A stretch of 64,000 bases of DNA. It comes from CAVZVW01 sp963778845. Lineage in GTDB: Bacteria > Actinomycetota > Actinomycetes > Actinomycetales > Kineosporiaceae. The first letter of the stretch is position 1. Each line of letters opens with the position of its first letter. The notes beneath the pieces are model-generated. The model saw only the letters and a program-made list of their open reading frames with translations, had not been told where the DNA came from and searched no databases. Made by a program: the position numbers and the translations under genes. This document shows, in pieces, positions 41,770 through 50,435 of this stretch. The DNA lies in the NCBI GenBank assembly GCA_963778845.1, contig CAVZVW010000009.1, positions 1,054,001 to 1,118,000 on the forward strand. Reading direction: 5' to 3'.

Positions 41770-42945
41770 TCACACGGGGCGCAGCGCGCGGCGAGGCAGC
41801 AGCAGCACCACCGACACCGCAGCCACCGACCACAGCAGGTGCACCACGCCGACTGCCCATTGGTGCTGGAACCACCACAGCGCCCACCCGTGGCTCGTGC
41901 GGAACCGCTGCTCGAAGACGGCCACGAACGGCTGCCACCCGACCACCAGCGTGACCAGCGCGGCCCACGGCACGGTCCAGCCGGTGGCGAGCAGGTCGAA
42001 GATCACCGCAGCGAGGACGGCGCCTGCCAGGTAGTAGGCCAGGTTCTGCGGGTCCAGCGCGAGCCGCACGGCGATGGCGGCGAGCATGACACCGGGCCAG
42101 CGACCCCGCAGCACCGCGAGCAGGCCGGCCACGGGGGCGAGAAGCAGCTGCGCGGTCCGCGTCCATGCCGGCACGACGCTGCCGTGGTACCCGAAGACGC
42201 TCATGGCCGAGGACCGCGCGACGCCGACGGGGGGGTGCAGCGCCGCCGTCGTGCCGGGGTCTGCCAGGAGGAACGGCGCCCAGGCGGCGACGATGCCGGC
42301 CGCGGCGGTCCCGGCGGCGGTCAGGGCGGGCGTCAACGTGTCGCGCCCACCCCGGGCACGCACCGCCAGCACGAGAGGCAGGAAGCCGACGGCCCACGGC
42401 TTGCAGGCGACGGCACCGGCCAGGCAGAGTCCGAGAACCACGGGACGGCGCGCGGCGACGGCACGGACGGCCGCGGCGGACAGCAGCAGCGCCAGGACGT
42501 CGTCCGGGTGGACCCAACGCACCGAGAGCACGGTCCACGCGGGCATCAGCACCAGGCCGGCGAGCAGCACCCGGACATGCCGGCGCGGGCCGGTGACCAG
42601 GGGCGCCACCAGGGCGAGCGCGAGCGGCCCGGCGGCGGTCAGCAGCACCTGGGTCGTCCCGAGGGCCCATCCGCCAGGCAGCGCCGCGAACGGGGCGACC
42701 GCCACGAGCGTGAGCGGACCGACCTGAAGCTCGGGGTGCTGGGCGTACACGTGCAGCCCGGCTCCGCTGAGAAGCCAGTGGCTGCCGTCGGCGAAGTAGT
42801 GCCACGAGATGCCGGACGGCGAGTGCCGCGCCCAGGCGTTCACGGCAGCCCAGACCAGGATCAGACCCCAGACCGCCGGCCCGAGCCAGGAGGGCTCGGG
42901 AGATACCGCCGCCCGCCGGCGCCCCCGGTGCTGCGCGATGCTCAT
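41770..42945 (-). CDS. polytopic membrane protein, GT87/DUF2029-like
   Basis: 391 residues with about ten hydrophobic segments. The layout (short N-terminus, extracytoplasmic loop after helix 1 with H-Y-F-A-D-G, and R-W-V-H-P-D-D) resembles DUF2029 / GT-C type mannosyltransferases that use polyprenyl-phosphate sugars. Its ATG overlaps the stop of the PrsW-like gene. The assignment rests on topology and the Asp-containing first loop, so it is moderate. Confidence 0.65.
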   Translation of the reverse strand: MSIAQHRGRRRAAVSPEPSWLGPAVWGLILVWAAVNAWARHSPSGISWHYFADGSHWLLSGAGLHVYAQHPELQVGPLTLVAVAPFAALPGGWALGTTQVLLTAAGPLALALVAPLVTGPRRHVRVLLAGLVLMPAWTVLSVRWVHPDDVLALLLSAAAVRAVAARRPVVLGLCLAGAVACKPWAVGFLPLVLAVRARGGRDTLTPALTAAGTAAAGIVAAWAPFLLADPGTTAALHPPVGVARSSAMSVFGYHGSVVPAWTRTAQLLLAPVAGLLAVLRGRWPGVMLAAIAVRLALDPQNLAYYLAGAVLAAVIFDLLATGWTVPWAALVTLVVGWQPFVAVFEQRFRTSHGWALWWFQHQWAVGVVHLLWSVAAVSVVLLLPRRALRPV

Positions 42946-44120
42946 GCGGGTCGGGTGACCCAGCGGGGCACGAAGCGCCCACGCAGGGAGGACATCGAGG
43001 CCAGCAGCGCCAGCTCCTGGGTGTGCGCGTCCGGGGCGGCACTGCCACGGGACTCACGCTCGCGCAGGAACGCCAGCTCGCTGCCGAGCTCTTGGAAGTC
43101 GCGCATCGCGCGACGTGCCTCCGGACCCCCGGTACGACCGGCCCAGCCGCGGGCGTCGCGCCGCGCTCTCAACGAGGCGAGCATCGTGACCTCCTGGGGG
43201 GCGAGCCACCCCGTCGTGGCGTAGACCGCAAGATGGCGTTCGATGAGCCGACCCTCACGACGCCGAGCCACCATGGCCAGCATCGCGACCGCCACGAAGA
43301 CCGGCACCTGGAAGGCCACGTAGGCCACGAGGAACCCCGCCAGCCCCGTGGCCGCCGACAGGTTCCATGCCGCATGCAGCCCGACCGCGACGACCCAGCC
43401 GACCAGGGGGTACGTCCAGCGCAGCGCCCGATGTCGCGAGCGCACCGCGAGCCCGATCCCGACCCCGATGGCAGCCGTGAACAGGGGGTGGGCGAACGGG
43501 CTCACGACGCAGCGCAGGAGGAAGACGAAGACCGTGCCGGACGTCGCGGTGTCGCTGACCGTGCGCCCGAGGTAGAGGACGTTCTCGACGAAGGCGAAGC
43601 CGATCCCGGCCATGCCCGCGTAGACGATGCCGTCGACGACACCGTCGAACTCGTTGCGACGCAGCAGAAGCACGACCACCACGGCCAGCCCCTTGAGGGT
43701 CTCCTCGACCACGGGGGCGACCAGGACTGCGGCGACCGTGACGTCGCCCCCGGAGGACTTGATGGCGAGCACGGACGCCGTGTTGATCACGAGGGCGCCG
43801 AAGGTCGCCACGCCGCCGCCCCAGGCGAACGCCAGCACCAGCAACGACGTCGGCTCGGCCTCGAAACGGTCCAGCCAGAGGAATGTCGCGATGACGGGGA
43901 AGACGGGGATCGCGGCGAGCACCACGCCGGTGACGAGGCCCAGCCAGCCCGTCTCGGTGGTGATCGCCAGCACGCTGAGCAGCGTGCACGCGGCGACGAC
44001 GACACACACGGCGACCCAGACGAGCGTGGTGAGCAGCCGCGGACGTTGCGGGGACGGCAGCGGGTGGCCCGGCGGCAGGTCGGCAGGGACGGCGGGGTGG
44101 TACGCCGCGGGCTCGCTCAC
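42942..44120 (-). CDS. PrsW family intramembrane metalloprotease
   Basis: 392 residues from GTG 44120. PrsW motifs are clear: E-E-T-L-K (V-V-E-E-T-L-K-G), F-A-F-V-E-N-V-L-Y, F-A-H-P-L-F-T-A and L-H-A-A-W-N. About eight transmembrane helices, then a soluble C-terminal region of about 100 residues with a helical R-D-F-Q-E-L-G-S-E-L. Expected to cleave membrane-anchored proteins such as anti-sigma factors; no candidate substrate is adjacent. The frame upstream to 44639 is antisense to orn. Confidence 0.92.
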   Translation of the reverse strand: MSEPAAYHPAVPADLPPGHPLPSPQRPRLLTTLVWVAVCVVVAACTLLSVLAITTETGWLGLVTGVVLAAIPVFPVIATFLWLDRFEAEPTSLLVLAFAWGGGVATFGALVINTASVLAIKSSGGDVTVAAVLVAPVVEETLKGLAVVVVLLLRRNEFDGVVDGIVYAGMAGIGFAFVENVLYLGRTVSDTATSGTVFVFLLRCVVSPFAHPLFTAAIGVGIGLAVRSRHRALRWTYPLVGWVVAVGLHAAWNLSAATGLAGFLVAYVAFQVPVFVAVAMLAMVARRREGRLIERHLAVYATTGWLAPQEVTMLASLRARRDARGWAGRTGGPEARRAMRDFQELGSELAFLRERESRGSAAPDAHTQELALLASMSSLRGRFVPRWVTRPA

Positions 44121-44243
44121 GCAGGGAGGGTACCTGCGCGAGCCCGCGCCGTCCGGTGCGGCGGGCCGTCCGGTGCGGCGGGCCGTCCGGTGCGGCGGGC
44201 CGTCGTGGCGGGTCCGGTCGGTCCCCGCGGCTAGAGTGAAGGC

Positions 44244-44894
44244 GTGGTGAACGGCAGCGACCGCTCGCAGGATCGCATCGTCTGGATCGACTGCGAGATG
44301 ACCGGACTCGACCTGGCGCGCGACGCGCTGATCGAGGTCGCCGCCCTGGTCACCGACAGCGACCTGCACGTGCTCGGCACGGGGGTCGACGTCGTGATCA
44401 AGCCGCCGTCCGAGGCGATCGACCAGATGAAGGCCGTGGTGCGCGACATGCACACGGCCTCCGGCCTGCTCGAGGTGCTCAGCGATGGTGTCACCCTGCC
44501 CGAGGCCGAGGAGGCCGTGCTCGGCTACGTCCGGCAGTGGGTCCCGGAGGCGGGTAAGGCGCCGCTGGCGGGCAACTCGGTTGCCACCGACCGCGGGTTC
44601 CTCGCCCGCGACATGCAGGCTCTCGAGACGCACCTGCACTACCGGATGGTGGACGTCTCCTCGATCAAGGAGCTGGCCCGTCGGTGGTACCCGCGGGTGT
44701 ACTTCGCCTCACCGACGAAGAACGGCGGTCACCGCGCGCTCGCCGACATCCGGGAGAGCATCGCCGAGCTGCGGTACTACCGCGAGGCGCTCTTCGTGCC
44801 CCAGCCCGGCCCCGACTCCGAGTCGGCCCGCAAGATCGCGGCCCGTTTCGTGCATCGCCCACGTGCCGACGCGGACCCTCCCGAGCCCGCCTGA
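44244..44894 (+). CDS. orn: oligoribonuclease (DEDDh 3'-5' exonuclease)
   Basis: 216 residues from GTG 44244; GTG 44247 is the alternative. DEDDh residues are visible: D and E in W-I-D-C-E-M-T-G-L-D, D in A-T-D-R-G-F-L-A-R-D-M, and H plus D in H-R-A-L-A-D-I-R-E-S. Degrades 2-5 nt RNAs and pGpG. It has the usual length plus a short actinobacterial tail. Confidence 0.97.
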   Translation: MVNGSDRSQDRIVWIDCEMTGLDLARDALIEVAALVTDSDLHVLGTGVDVVIKPPSEAIDQMKAVVRDMHTASGLLEVLSDGVTLPEAEEAVLGYVRQWVPEAGKAPLAGNSVATDRGFLARDMQALETHLHYRMVDVSSIKELARRWYPRVYFASPTKNGGHRALADIRESIAELRYYREALFVPQPGPDSESARKIAARFVHRPRADADPPEPA

Positions 44895-44996
44895 GCCCGC
44901 CTGAGCCCGGGTCTCCCCACGGCGAGAACGACCGCGAGGCGCACCTCGACCAGCCGCTACACTGCTCAGGCCGCCAGGGCTCGTGCCTGGTGCGTG

Positions 44997-45072
44997 GTGG
45001 GTGTAGCTCAGCTGGTAGAGCACCGGGTTGTGGTCCCGGGTGTCGCGGGTTCAAGTCCCGTCACTCACCCCA
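44997..45072 (+). tRNA. tRNA-His (anticodon GTG)
   Basis: Acceptor GTGGGTG pairs with CACTCAC at 45062-45068. The base before (G44996) can serve as the extra G-1 opposite C45069. Anticodon loop TTGTGGT carries GTG; T-arm CGGG TTCAAGT CCCG. CCA is encoded at 45070-45072. Confidence 0.96.
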
Positions 45073-45225
45073 CGCTGCTCCTCGGGGCAGCCTCCCCCCG
45101 GGAATCCCCCGCCCATCTTCTGACTGCCTGACGCCCTGCCCGCACGCCCTGCCCACGCTCGTCCTGGGTCTGCCCCGCCGAGCCGTCCGTGAACCGGTCC
45201 CTCGCTGGGACGGACCCTGTTTCGC

Positions 45226-45551
45226 GATGCTTTGCAATGCACGCAGATCCGCAACACCCGGCGCCGCACATCTGGCGGTCGCGTCTCGAGGAGTCGCGGA
45301 GTCGCGGAGTCGCTGAGTCGCTGAGTCGCTGAGTCGCTGAGTCGCTGAGTCTCGCGTTGGACACCGTGCGGGGTCAGTGGGCGTTCGTGATGCTGTAAGG
45401 AGCCGCCCGGTTACCACTGCTGCGGTCATGGCGGCGAGCATGACCCTGGAGGCTTCGGAGTGGTGGCGGTCGGAGATGGCCCGGTGTTCGGCCGGGACGG
45501 CGTCTGGCTAACCTGGCCGGTGTTGCGTATGCGCGTGCAATGCAAAGCATC
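45226..45551. repeat. inverted repeat pair of a tRNA-linked palindrome family
   Basis: Left arm (45226-45262, core gctttgcaatgcacgc then gatccgcaacaccc) and right arm (45516-45551, ggtgttgcg ... gcgtgcaatgcaaagcatc) are near-complementary over about 36 bp, enclosing about 250 bp. A compact version of the same inverted pair lies at 61411-61496, also shortly after a tRNA gene. Confidence 0.75.
45291..45351. repeat. 9-bp tandem repeat
   Basis: About seven units of gagtcgctg (first two gagtcgcgg) in the spacer between the inverted repeat arms. In-frame in any reading frame, but no gene covers it. Confidence 0.9.
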
Positions 45552-45641
45552 CGCAACGACACCCCCGGGGGCCGCCCCGCTGCCCTCCCACATCCCGGGC
45601 CCACCCAGGCCACACCCCAGTCCCCCGGTGGGCCGCGAGCC

Positions 45642-46514
45642 TCAGCGCATCTCGTGGCTGCTCAGCACAGTCGTGGGGCGCTCCGCCCTCGTGAGCGCCT
45701 CCGCCAGCAAGGTCGCGTCGCGAACCTCGGCGAGGTAGGCCGCATGACCGCCCCACAGCCCGAACAGCCGACCCTTCACCACGAGGTAGGCCACGGCCAC
45801 CACGTTGACGGCCAGCGCCGCCGCCTTGAACACGGTCGCGTGATGCCACAGCTCGTAGATCTCCAGCGGGATGAAGGCCGATGTCGCGATGACCGCGAGG
45901 TACTCCGCCCACCGCCAGCCACCCCACAGGCCGACGCCCTCCACGAGCTGGAGCACGCCGTAGGCACCCACGAGCCACGCGACGGTGGTGAACGCCTGGT
46001 CGTTGTGGCCGAGCAGGGACTGGGCCTGGGCGAGCAGGCGCGAGCGCAGCACGTCCCACCCGACCTCCTTACCCAGCGGCTCGGCGGCTCGCGCCAGCCG
46101 GCCGAGAGCATCCGCCGCCGCCACGTGGCTGTTCGACAGGCGGGCGATGCCGGCCGCCGCCAGCAGCAGAAGCAGTCCTCGTCCGCCGCGCTCGACGGCC
46201 AGCACCCGCAGCAGTGCCAGCTTGCGGCCGTGCGAGCCCCGCAGCACCAGCGGCACGTCGCCCAGCGGGGTCCGCGCCTCGGGCGTTCCGAGGACGACGC
46301 CCGTCGGCGTCGCGGGATCCGCGAGGTCCACGAACGAGCCACACCTCAGGCAGCGAAGCAGGGGCCCGTCGGGCCCGGACGCCTGGAACTCCACGGCGAT
46401 CGTGTCGTCGAGGTGCGCCAGGACGTGTCCGCGGCGGGCGCAGCGCTTGAGCACCCATCGCCGGTCACGCCCCGACAGCTTGGGCAGCGCCGTCGCCACC
46501 GTGGCCGAGCTCAC
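45642..46514 (-). CDS. DUF2127 family membrane protein
   Basis: About 290 residues from GTG 46514, preceded by GGAGGG. A soluble N-terminal part with a C-L-R-C-G zinc-ribbon-like pair (about 57-60) leads to a hydrophobic half containing the DUF2127 signature A-W-L-V-G-A-Y-G-V-L-Q-L-V-E-G-V-G-L-W and W-A-E-Y-L-A-V-I-A-T-S-A-F-I-P-L-E-I-Y. Four or so transmembrane helices. Function unknown for the family. Confidence 0.8.
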   Translation of the reverse strand: MSSATVATALPKLSGRDRRWVLKRCARRGHVLAHLDDTIAVEFQASGPDGPLLRCLRCGSFVDLADPATPTGVVLGTPEARTPLGDVPLVLRGSHGRKLALLRVLAVERGGRGLLLLLAAAGIARLSNSHVAAADALGRLARAAEPLGKEVGWDVLRSRLLAQAQSLLGHNDQAFTTVAWLVGAYGVLQLVEGVGLWGGWRWAEYLAVIATSAFIPLEIYELWHHATVFKAAALAVNVVAVAYLVVKGRLFGLWGGHAAYLAEVRDATLLAEALTRAERPTTVLSSHEMR

Positions 46515-46608
46515 GAGCAGTCCCTCCTCGTCCCGGACGCCCCCGCGACGAGGCGTTCCCACACCGCCATGATGACGGTCGGCTCGACCGCGGTGTTCCC
46601 TTGAGTCC

Positions 46609-47418
46609 ATGGCCTCCGAGGACGGGTACCTGCTCGACAACGCCGACCCCGACGCTGCCGCCCGCATCGGCGCGCTGTCGGCCGTGTTCGACGACTCCAC
46701 GTTCCGACACCTCGACGCGACCGGGGTCGGCCCGGGCTGGCACTGCTGGGAGGTGGGGGCCGGCGGCGCCGGTGTCCCCCGCCGGCTCGCCGCGCGGGTG
46801 GGACGGTCGGGGCGCGTGCTCGCCACCGACGTCGACGTGAGCCTGCTGCAGCAGGACGGCGGCGACGCGTTCGAGGTGAGGCGCCACGACGTCGGGCTCG
46901 ACCCGGCACCCGTCGGCCCGTTCGACCTGGTGCACGCCCGGCTCGTGCTGGTGCACGTCCCGAGACGCGACGAGGCCCTCAGGGCCATGGCGGCCGCGCT
47001 GCGCCCTGGCGGCTGGCTCGTGGTGGAGGACGCAGACCCGGCCCTGCAGCCCCTCGCGTGCCCCGACGAGTGGGGCCCCGAACAGGCACGGGCCAACCGG
47101 CTGCGCACGGGATTGCGATCGCTGCTGGCCGAGCGCGGCGCCGATCTCGCCTACGGCCGCCATCTTCCCCGCCTCCTGAGGGAGGTCGGCCTGGTCGACG
47201 TCGCCGCCGAGGCGTTCTTCCCCCTCGCGTCCGCGGCGGGCGCCGTCCTGGAGGTCGCGACGATGAAGCAGATCCGCGAGCGGCTCGTCACCGGGGGACT
47301 GGCCGGCCACCGCGAGATCGACGAGCACGTGGACGCCGTGGCCGCGGGCCGGGTCGACGTCGCGACGGCCCCGATGGTGTCCGCCTGGGGACGCCGCCCG
47401 CCCGCGGGCGACCTATAG
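46609..47418 (+). CDS. class I SAM-dependent methyltransferase
   Basis: 269 residues from ATG 46609. Motif I region C-W-E-V-G-A-G-G-A-G-V-P, acidic loop V-L-A-T-D-V-D, motif region F-D-L-V-H-A-R-L-V-L-V-H, and L-R-P-G-G-W-L-V-V-E-D. Resembles small-molecule methyltransferases of actinobacteria; substrate unknown. The 3' end overlaps the convergent oxidase gene by 6 bases. Confidence 0.87.
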   Translation: MASEDGYLLDNADPDAAARIGALSAVFDDSTFRHLDATGVGPGWHCWEVGAGGAGVPRRLAARVGRSGRVLATDVDVSLLQQDGGDAFEVRRHDVGLDPAPVGPFDLVHARLVLVHVPRRDEALRAMAAALRPGGWLVVEDADPALQPLACPDEWGPEQARANRLRTGLRSLLAERGADLAYGRHLPRLLREVGLVDVAAEAFFPLASAAGAVLEVATMKQIRERLVTGGLAGHREIDEHVDAVAAGRVDVATAPMVSAWGRRPPAGDL

Positions 47419-48531
47419 CCCGACGAGGCGCTGCCGGCGGAACCGCGCGGCGTCCCCGTCGAGGGTGTCGCCCTCGGCGAGGTCGGCCAGGAGCTCCCCG
47501 ATGAGCGGGGAGAACTTGAACGCCTTGCCCGAGTCGCCGGCACCGAAGACGACGTCTCCGACGCGGTCGAGCACGAAGCTCGCGTCGTCCGACAACGTCC
47601 ACGAGCAGACCTCGGAGTGCACGATCCTCGGTCGGAAGCCGGGCAGGTCACGCGCTATGGCAGCCGCGATGAGGGCCGTGCGCTGCGGGTCGGGGGTTCG
47701 GTCGGGGTCGTCGGCCGTAAACGGGCGTAGCGGGATGTCGGCGCCCACCTTGTACCCCGCACCCGGCGAGGGCATGCAGTACTTGCCGACCGGGTCGTTG
47801 TCGTCGGCCCAGTCGTACAAGCACGGCGACTCCTGCCAGCCCACGCCGGTGACGTAGCACACCTGGTCGAGGAAGGGCCGCAGCCGCACGGTCACACCGA
47901 GTCGCTCGAGCAGCCCGGCCGACCACGGGCCTGCGGCGACGACCAGCACGTCGGCCGCCAGACGGGACCGACCCGCCGGGCCCTCGACGTCCACCGCAAC
48001 TCCCCCGCCCGCCGGCTGCGCGACGTCACGCACGCGTGTCCGTTCATGCAGCACCCCACCTGCCCGGGCGAGCAGCGCGGCGTTCACCCGCAACGCCTCC
48101 GCAGCCAGCAGCGGCCCCGCCTCGGGCTGCCACACGGTCTCCTTCGCCGGGTCGGGGCGCAGAGCGGGGAACAGGTCACGGCTGCGCTCGGGTGTGAGCA
48201 CCTCGGCGTCGGCGCCCTCGGCTGCGACGGCCGCGCCCGCCGCCACGGCTCCGTGGCCGCGCAGCACGAGCCCGCGCCGCAGGAGCAGCGTCGTCCCGGT
48301 CCGGTGCTCGAGGTCGTGCCAGGCGGTGACGGCGCGCTGCGCCAGGCGCACCATGTCCCGCTCCACGTGCGCCAGCCGCCACAGCCTGGTAGCCCCGGAG
48401 GACGACGCGAGCCGGTTGCCGACGTCGCCCGCCTCGACCAGGTCCACCCGGTGCCGGCGCTCGGCGAGCACCCGCGCCGCCGGCAGGCCCATCGCCCCGG
48501 CACCGACGACGATCACGCGCATGGCGGACAT
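47413..48531 (-). CDS. FAD-dependent amine oxidoreductase (DAO / sarcosine oxidase-like)
   Basis: 372 residues; ATG 48531 or 48522. Rossmann G-A-G-A-M-G-L-P-A-A (about 10-19). The G-A-T-R-L-W-R motif and C-terminal G-A-G-D-S-G-K-A-F-K-F-S-P-L match monomeric sarcosine oxidase / N-methyl amino acid oxidase, where covalent FAD is attached to a Cys near K-x-C; here the Lys-Ala-Phe-Lys region is present without that Cys. Substrate unknown. Confidence 0.85.
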   Translation of the reverse strand: MSAMRVIVVGAGAMGLPAARVLAERRHRVDLVEAGDVGNRLASSSGATRLWRLAHVERDMVRLAQRAVTAWHDLEHRTGTTLLLRRGLVLRGHGAVAAGAAVAAEGADAEVLTPERSRDLFPALRPDPAKETVWQPEAGPLLAAEALRVNAALLARAGGVLHERTRVRDVAQPAGGGVAVDVEGPAGRSRLAADVLVVAAGPWSAGLLERLGVTVRLRPFLDQVCYVTGVGWQESPCLYDWADDNDPVGKYCMPSPGAGYKVGADIPLRPFTADDPDRTPDPQRTALIAAAIARDLPGFRPRIVHSEVCSWTLSDDASFVLDRVGDVVFGAGDSGKAFKFSPLIGELLADLAEGDTLDGDAARFRRQRLVGL

Positions 48532-48597
48532 CTTGCCGCAGTATGGACCTCACCAGCACCGGGCGCGATCATGCACGTCCGGTGCTGGATGCACCCC

Positions 48598-48649
48598 GTG
48601 CACGGCGATGAACCCGGGCACGGCGATGAACTCGGGCACGGCTATGAAG
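48598..48649. repeat. 18-bp tandem repeat before GerW-like gene
   Basis: Three units based on cacggcgatgaactcggg, the last diverging, end about 10 bases before the ATG and partly overlap its ribosome binding region. Confidence 0.8.
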
Positions 48650-48657
48650 GAGTGGAC

Positions 48658-48975
48658 ATGGACCTGGAATCCCTGCTGGCGCGAGCCGGCGACCAGCTCA
48701 GTGTTCGCCGTGTGTTCGGCGAGCCGATCGAGAAGGACGGGGTGCTGGTCATCCCGGTCGCCGCGGTCGTGGGGGGCGGAGGCGGCGGCGCCGACCCCAA
48801 CGCGAGCGGGGGCGGGTTCGGCGGCATGGCACGCGGGATCGGGGTGTACGCGGTGCGCGACGGTGAGGTGCAGTTCATCCCGGCGGTGGACGTCGTCCTG
48901 CTCGGGCTTGCCGGCATCGTCCTGGTGTCCCAGATCACGAGGCCGTTGCGCCGGCGGCACCGTCGCCGGCGCTGA
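48658..48975 (+). CDS. GerW/YtfJ-family protein
   Basis: 105 residues from ATG 48658 with GAAGGAG upstream. The motif S-V-R-R-V-F-G-E-P-I-E-K-D-G-V-L-V-I-P-V is typical, followed by G-G-G-G-G-A-D-P-N-A-S-G-G-G-F-G-G-M and V-Y-A-V-R-D-G-E-V-Q-F-I-P-A-V. In Bacillus the homologue is a spore germination protein; in actinobacteria it is widespread with unknown role. A C-terminal hydrophobic segment and basic tail suggest membrane association. Confidence 0.85.
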   Translation: MDLESLLARAGDQLSVRRVFGEPIEKDGVLVIPVAAVVGGGGGGADPNASGGGFGGMARGIGVYAVRDGEVQFIPAVDVVLLGLAGIVLVSQITRPLRRRHRRRR

Positions 48976-49017
48976 GCGACATCAGCATCCTCGGTGGCTG
49001 ATCTCGTCGGTTGCCGA

Positions 49018-49066
49018 TCGAATCGAACGTCTTGCGGCTTGACAACTTTCGAATCGAAGGCACACT
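49018..49066 (+). promoter_or_regulatory. candidate promoter with paired direct repeats
   Basis: Two near-identical 12-mers, tcgaatcgaacg (49018-49029) and tcgaatcgaagg (49049-49060), are spaced 31 bases apart, about three helical turns. A TTGACA-like -35 (49039-49044) lies between them, with a weak -10 near 49061-49066. The adjacent operon encodes an Lrp/AsnC regulator, so these are candidate binding sites. Confidence 0.5.
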
Positions 49067-49073
49067 GGCGGTC

Positions 49074-50435
49074 ATGACGACCGAGATCGACCGCGCACGC
49101 CTGTCCAGCCTCATCGAACGCGAGCGCGGGCGCTACGCGCAGGCGCGCCCACGCTCGCGAGCCCTGTACGACGCCGCCGACCACCTCTTCGGCCGGGTGC
49201 CCATGACGTGGATGGCCAAGTGGAGCGGCGGCTTCCCGATCTACCACGAGAGCGCCTCCGGTAACCGCATCGTCGACGTCGACGGGCACTCCTACGTCGA
49301 CTTCGCCCTCGGCGACACCGGGGCCATGGCCGGGCACAGCCCCCAGGCCACGGTCGACGCGGTGGCGCGCCGGCTGTCGGTCCAGGGCGGGATCACGACG
49401 ATGCTGCCGACGGCCGACGCGGAGTGGGTGGCTGCCGAGCTGACGCGGCGCTTCGGCCTCCCGCTGTGGTCGTTCACCCTGAGCGCCACGGACGCCAACC
49501 GCTGGGCGATCCGGCTCGCGCGGCTGGCCACGCGTCGTCCCAAGATCCTTACGTTCGCGTACTGCTACCACGGCAGCGTCGACGAGACGTTCGCCGTCGC
49601 GGGTCCTGACGGGTTCGCCGTCGCGCGTCCGGGGAACGTCGCACCCCCGGTGCCGCTGCACGTGACGACCCGAGTGGCCGAGTTCAACGACCTGGCCGAC
49701 GTCGAGCGCCAGCTCGCCCACGGCGACGTCGCCGCCGTCCTGACCGAGCCGGCTCTGACGAACATCGGGATCGTGCTGCCGGAGCCCGGCTTCATGGCCG
49801 GCCTGCGCGAGCTGGCGACGCGCTACGGCGCCTTGCTCATGATCGACGAGACGCACACGTTCTCCGCCGGGCCCGGCGGGGCGACCGCGGCGTGGGGGCT
49901 CGAACCGGACATCTTCGTGATCGGCAAGAGCATCGGAGGCGGGGTGCCCTGTGGCGCCTACGGCATCAGCGCCGATGTCGCTGCTCGGGTCGAGGCCCGC
50001 AACGACGCCGACCTCGTGGACGTCGGCGGGGTGGGCGGCACCCTGGCCGGCAACGCCCTGTCGGTGGCCGCCATGCGCGCGACCCTCGAGCACGTGCTCA
50101 CCGACGACGCCTTCGCCTCCATGGTGGGGCTGGCGGCTCGCTTCACCGACGGCGTCCAGGCCACGATCGACCGCCACGGCCTGCCGTGGTCGGTCAGCCG
50201 GCTCGGCGCACGCTCGGAGTACCGGTTCACCTCTCCTGCGCCGATGACGGGCTCGGCCTCGGCGGCTGCCGCCGACGACGACCTGGACGAGTACCTTCAC
50301 CTGGCGTTGGTCAACCGCGGCCTGATCATCACGCCCTTCCACAACATGGCCCTCATGTGCCCGCAGACCAGCCAGGAGGACGTCGACCGGCACACGGAGG
50401 CCTTCGCCGAGGTGGTGGGCGAGCTGGTCGGATGA
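49074..50435 (+). CDS. class III aminotransferase (glutamate-1-semialdehyde mutase-like)
   Basis: 453 residues from ATG 49074. PLP motifs: L-T-E-P-A-L-T-N-I-G, L-M-I-D-E-T-H-T-F-S-A-G-P (Asp for the pyridine N) and F-V-I-G-K-S-I-G-G-G (Schiff-base Lys). The S-G-F-P-I-Y-like start and Y-C-Y-H-G-S-V-D-E-T resemble GSA-mutase-like transaminases; the neighbourhood (Lrp regulator, exporter) points to amino acid catabolism rather than heme synthesis. It overlaps the Lrp gene by ATGA. Confidence 0.9.
   Translation: MTTEIDRARLSSLIERERGRYAQARPRSRALYDAADHLFGRVPMTWMAKWSGGFPIYHESASGNRIVDVDGHSYVDFALGDTGAMAGHSPQATVDAVARRLSVQGGITTMLPTADAEWVAAELTRRFGLPLWSFTLSATDANRWAIRLARLATRRPKILTFAYCYHGSVDETFAVAGPDGFAVARPGNVAPPVPLHVTTRVAEFNDLADVERQLAHGDVAAVLTEPALTNIGIVLPEPGFMAGLRELATRYGALLMIDETHTFSAGPGGATAAWGLEPDIFVIGKSIGGGVPCGAYGISADVAARVEARNDADLVDVGGVGGTLAGNALSVAAMRATLEHVLTDDAFASMVGLAARFTDGVQATIDRHGLPWSVSRLGARSEYRFTSPAPMTGSASAAAADDDLDEYLHLALVNRGLIITPFHNMALMCPQTSQEDVDRHTEAFAEVVGELVG

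Larger units (their letters stand above)
45073..45641. other. gene-free region with inverted repeats after tRNA-His
   Basis: I find no convincing gene in this 569-base stretch. It contains a pair of about 36-bp inverted repeats (45226-45262 and 45516-45551) and a 9-bp tandem array (45291-45351) between them. Confidence 0.7.

Noticed and set aside
45374..45613. Small minus-strand frame between inverted repeat arms
   Set aside because: It spans one arm of the palindrome and has no ribosome binding site or recognisable domain.
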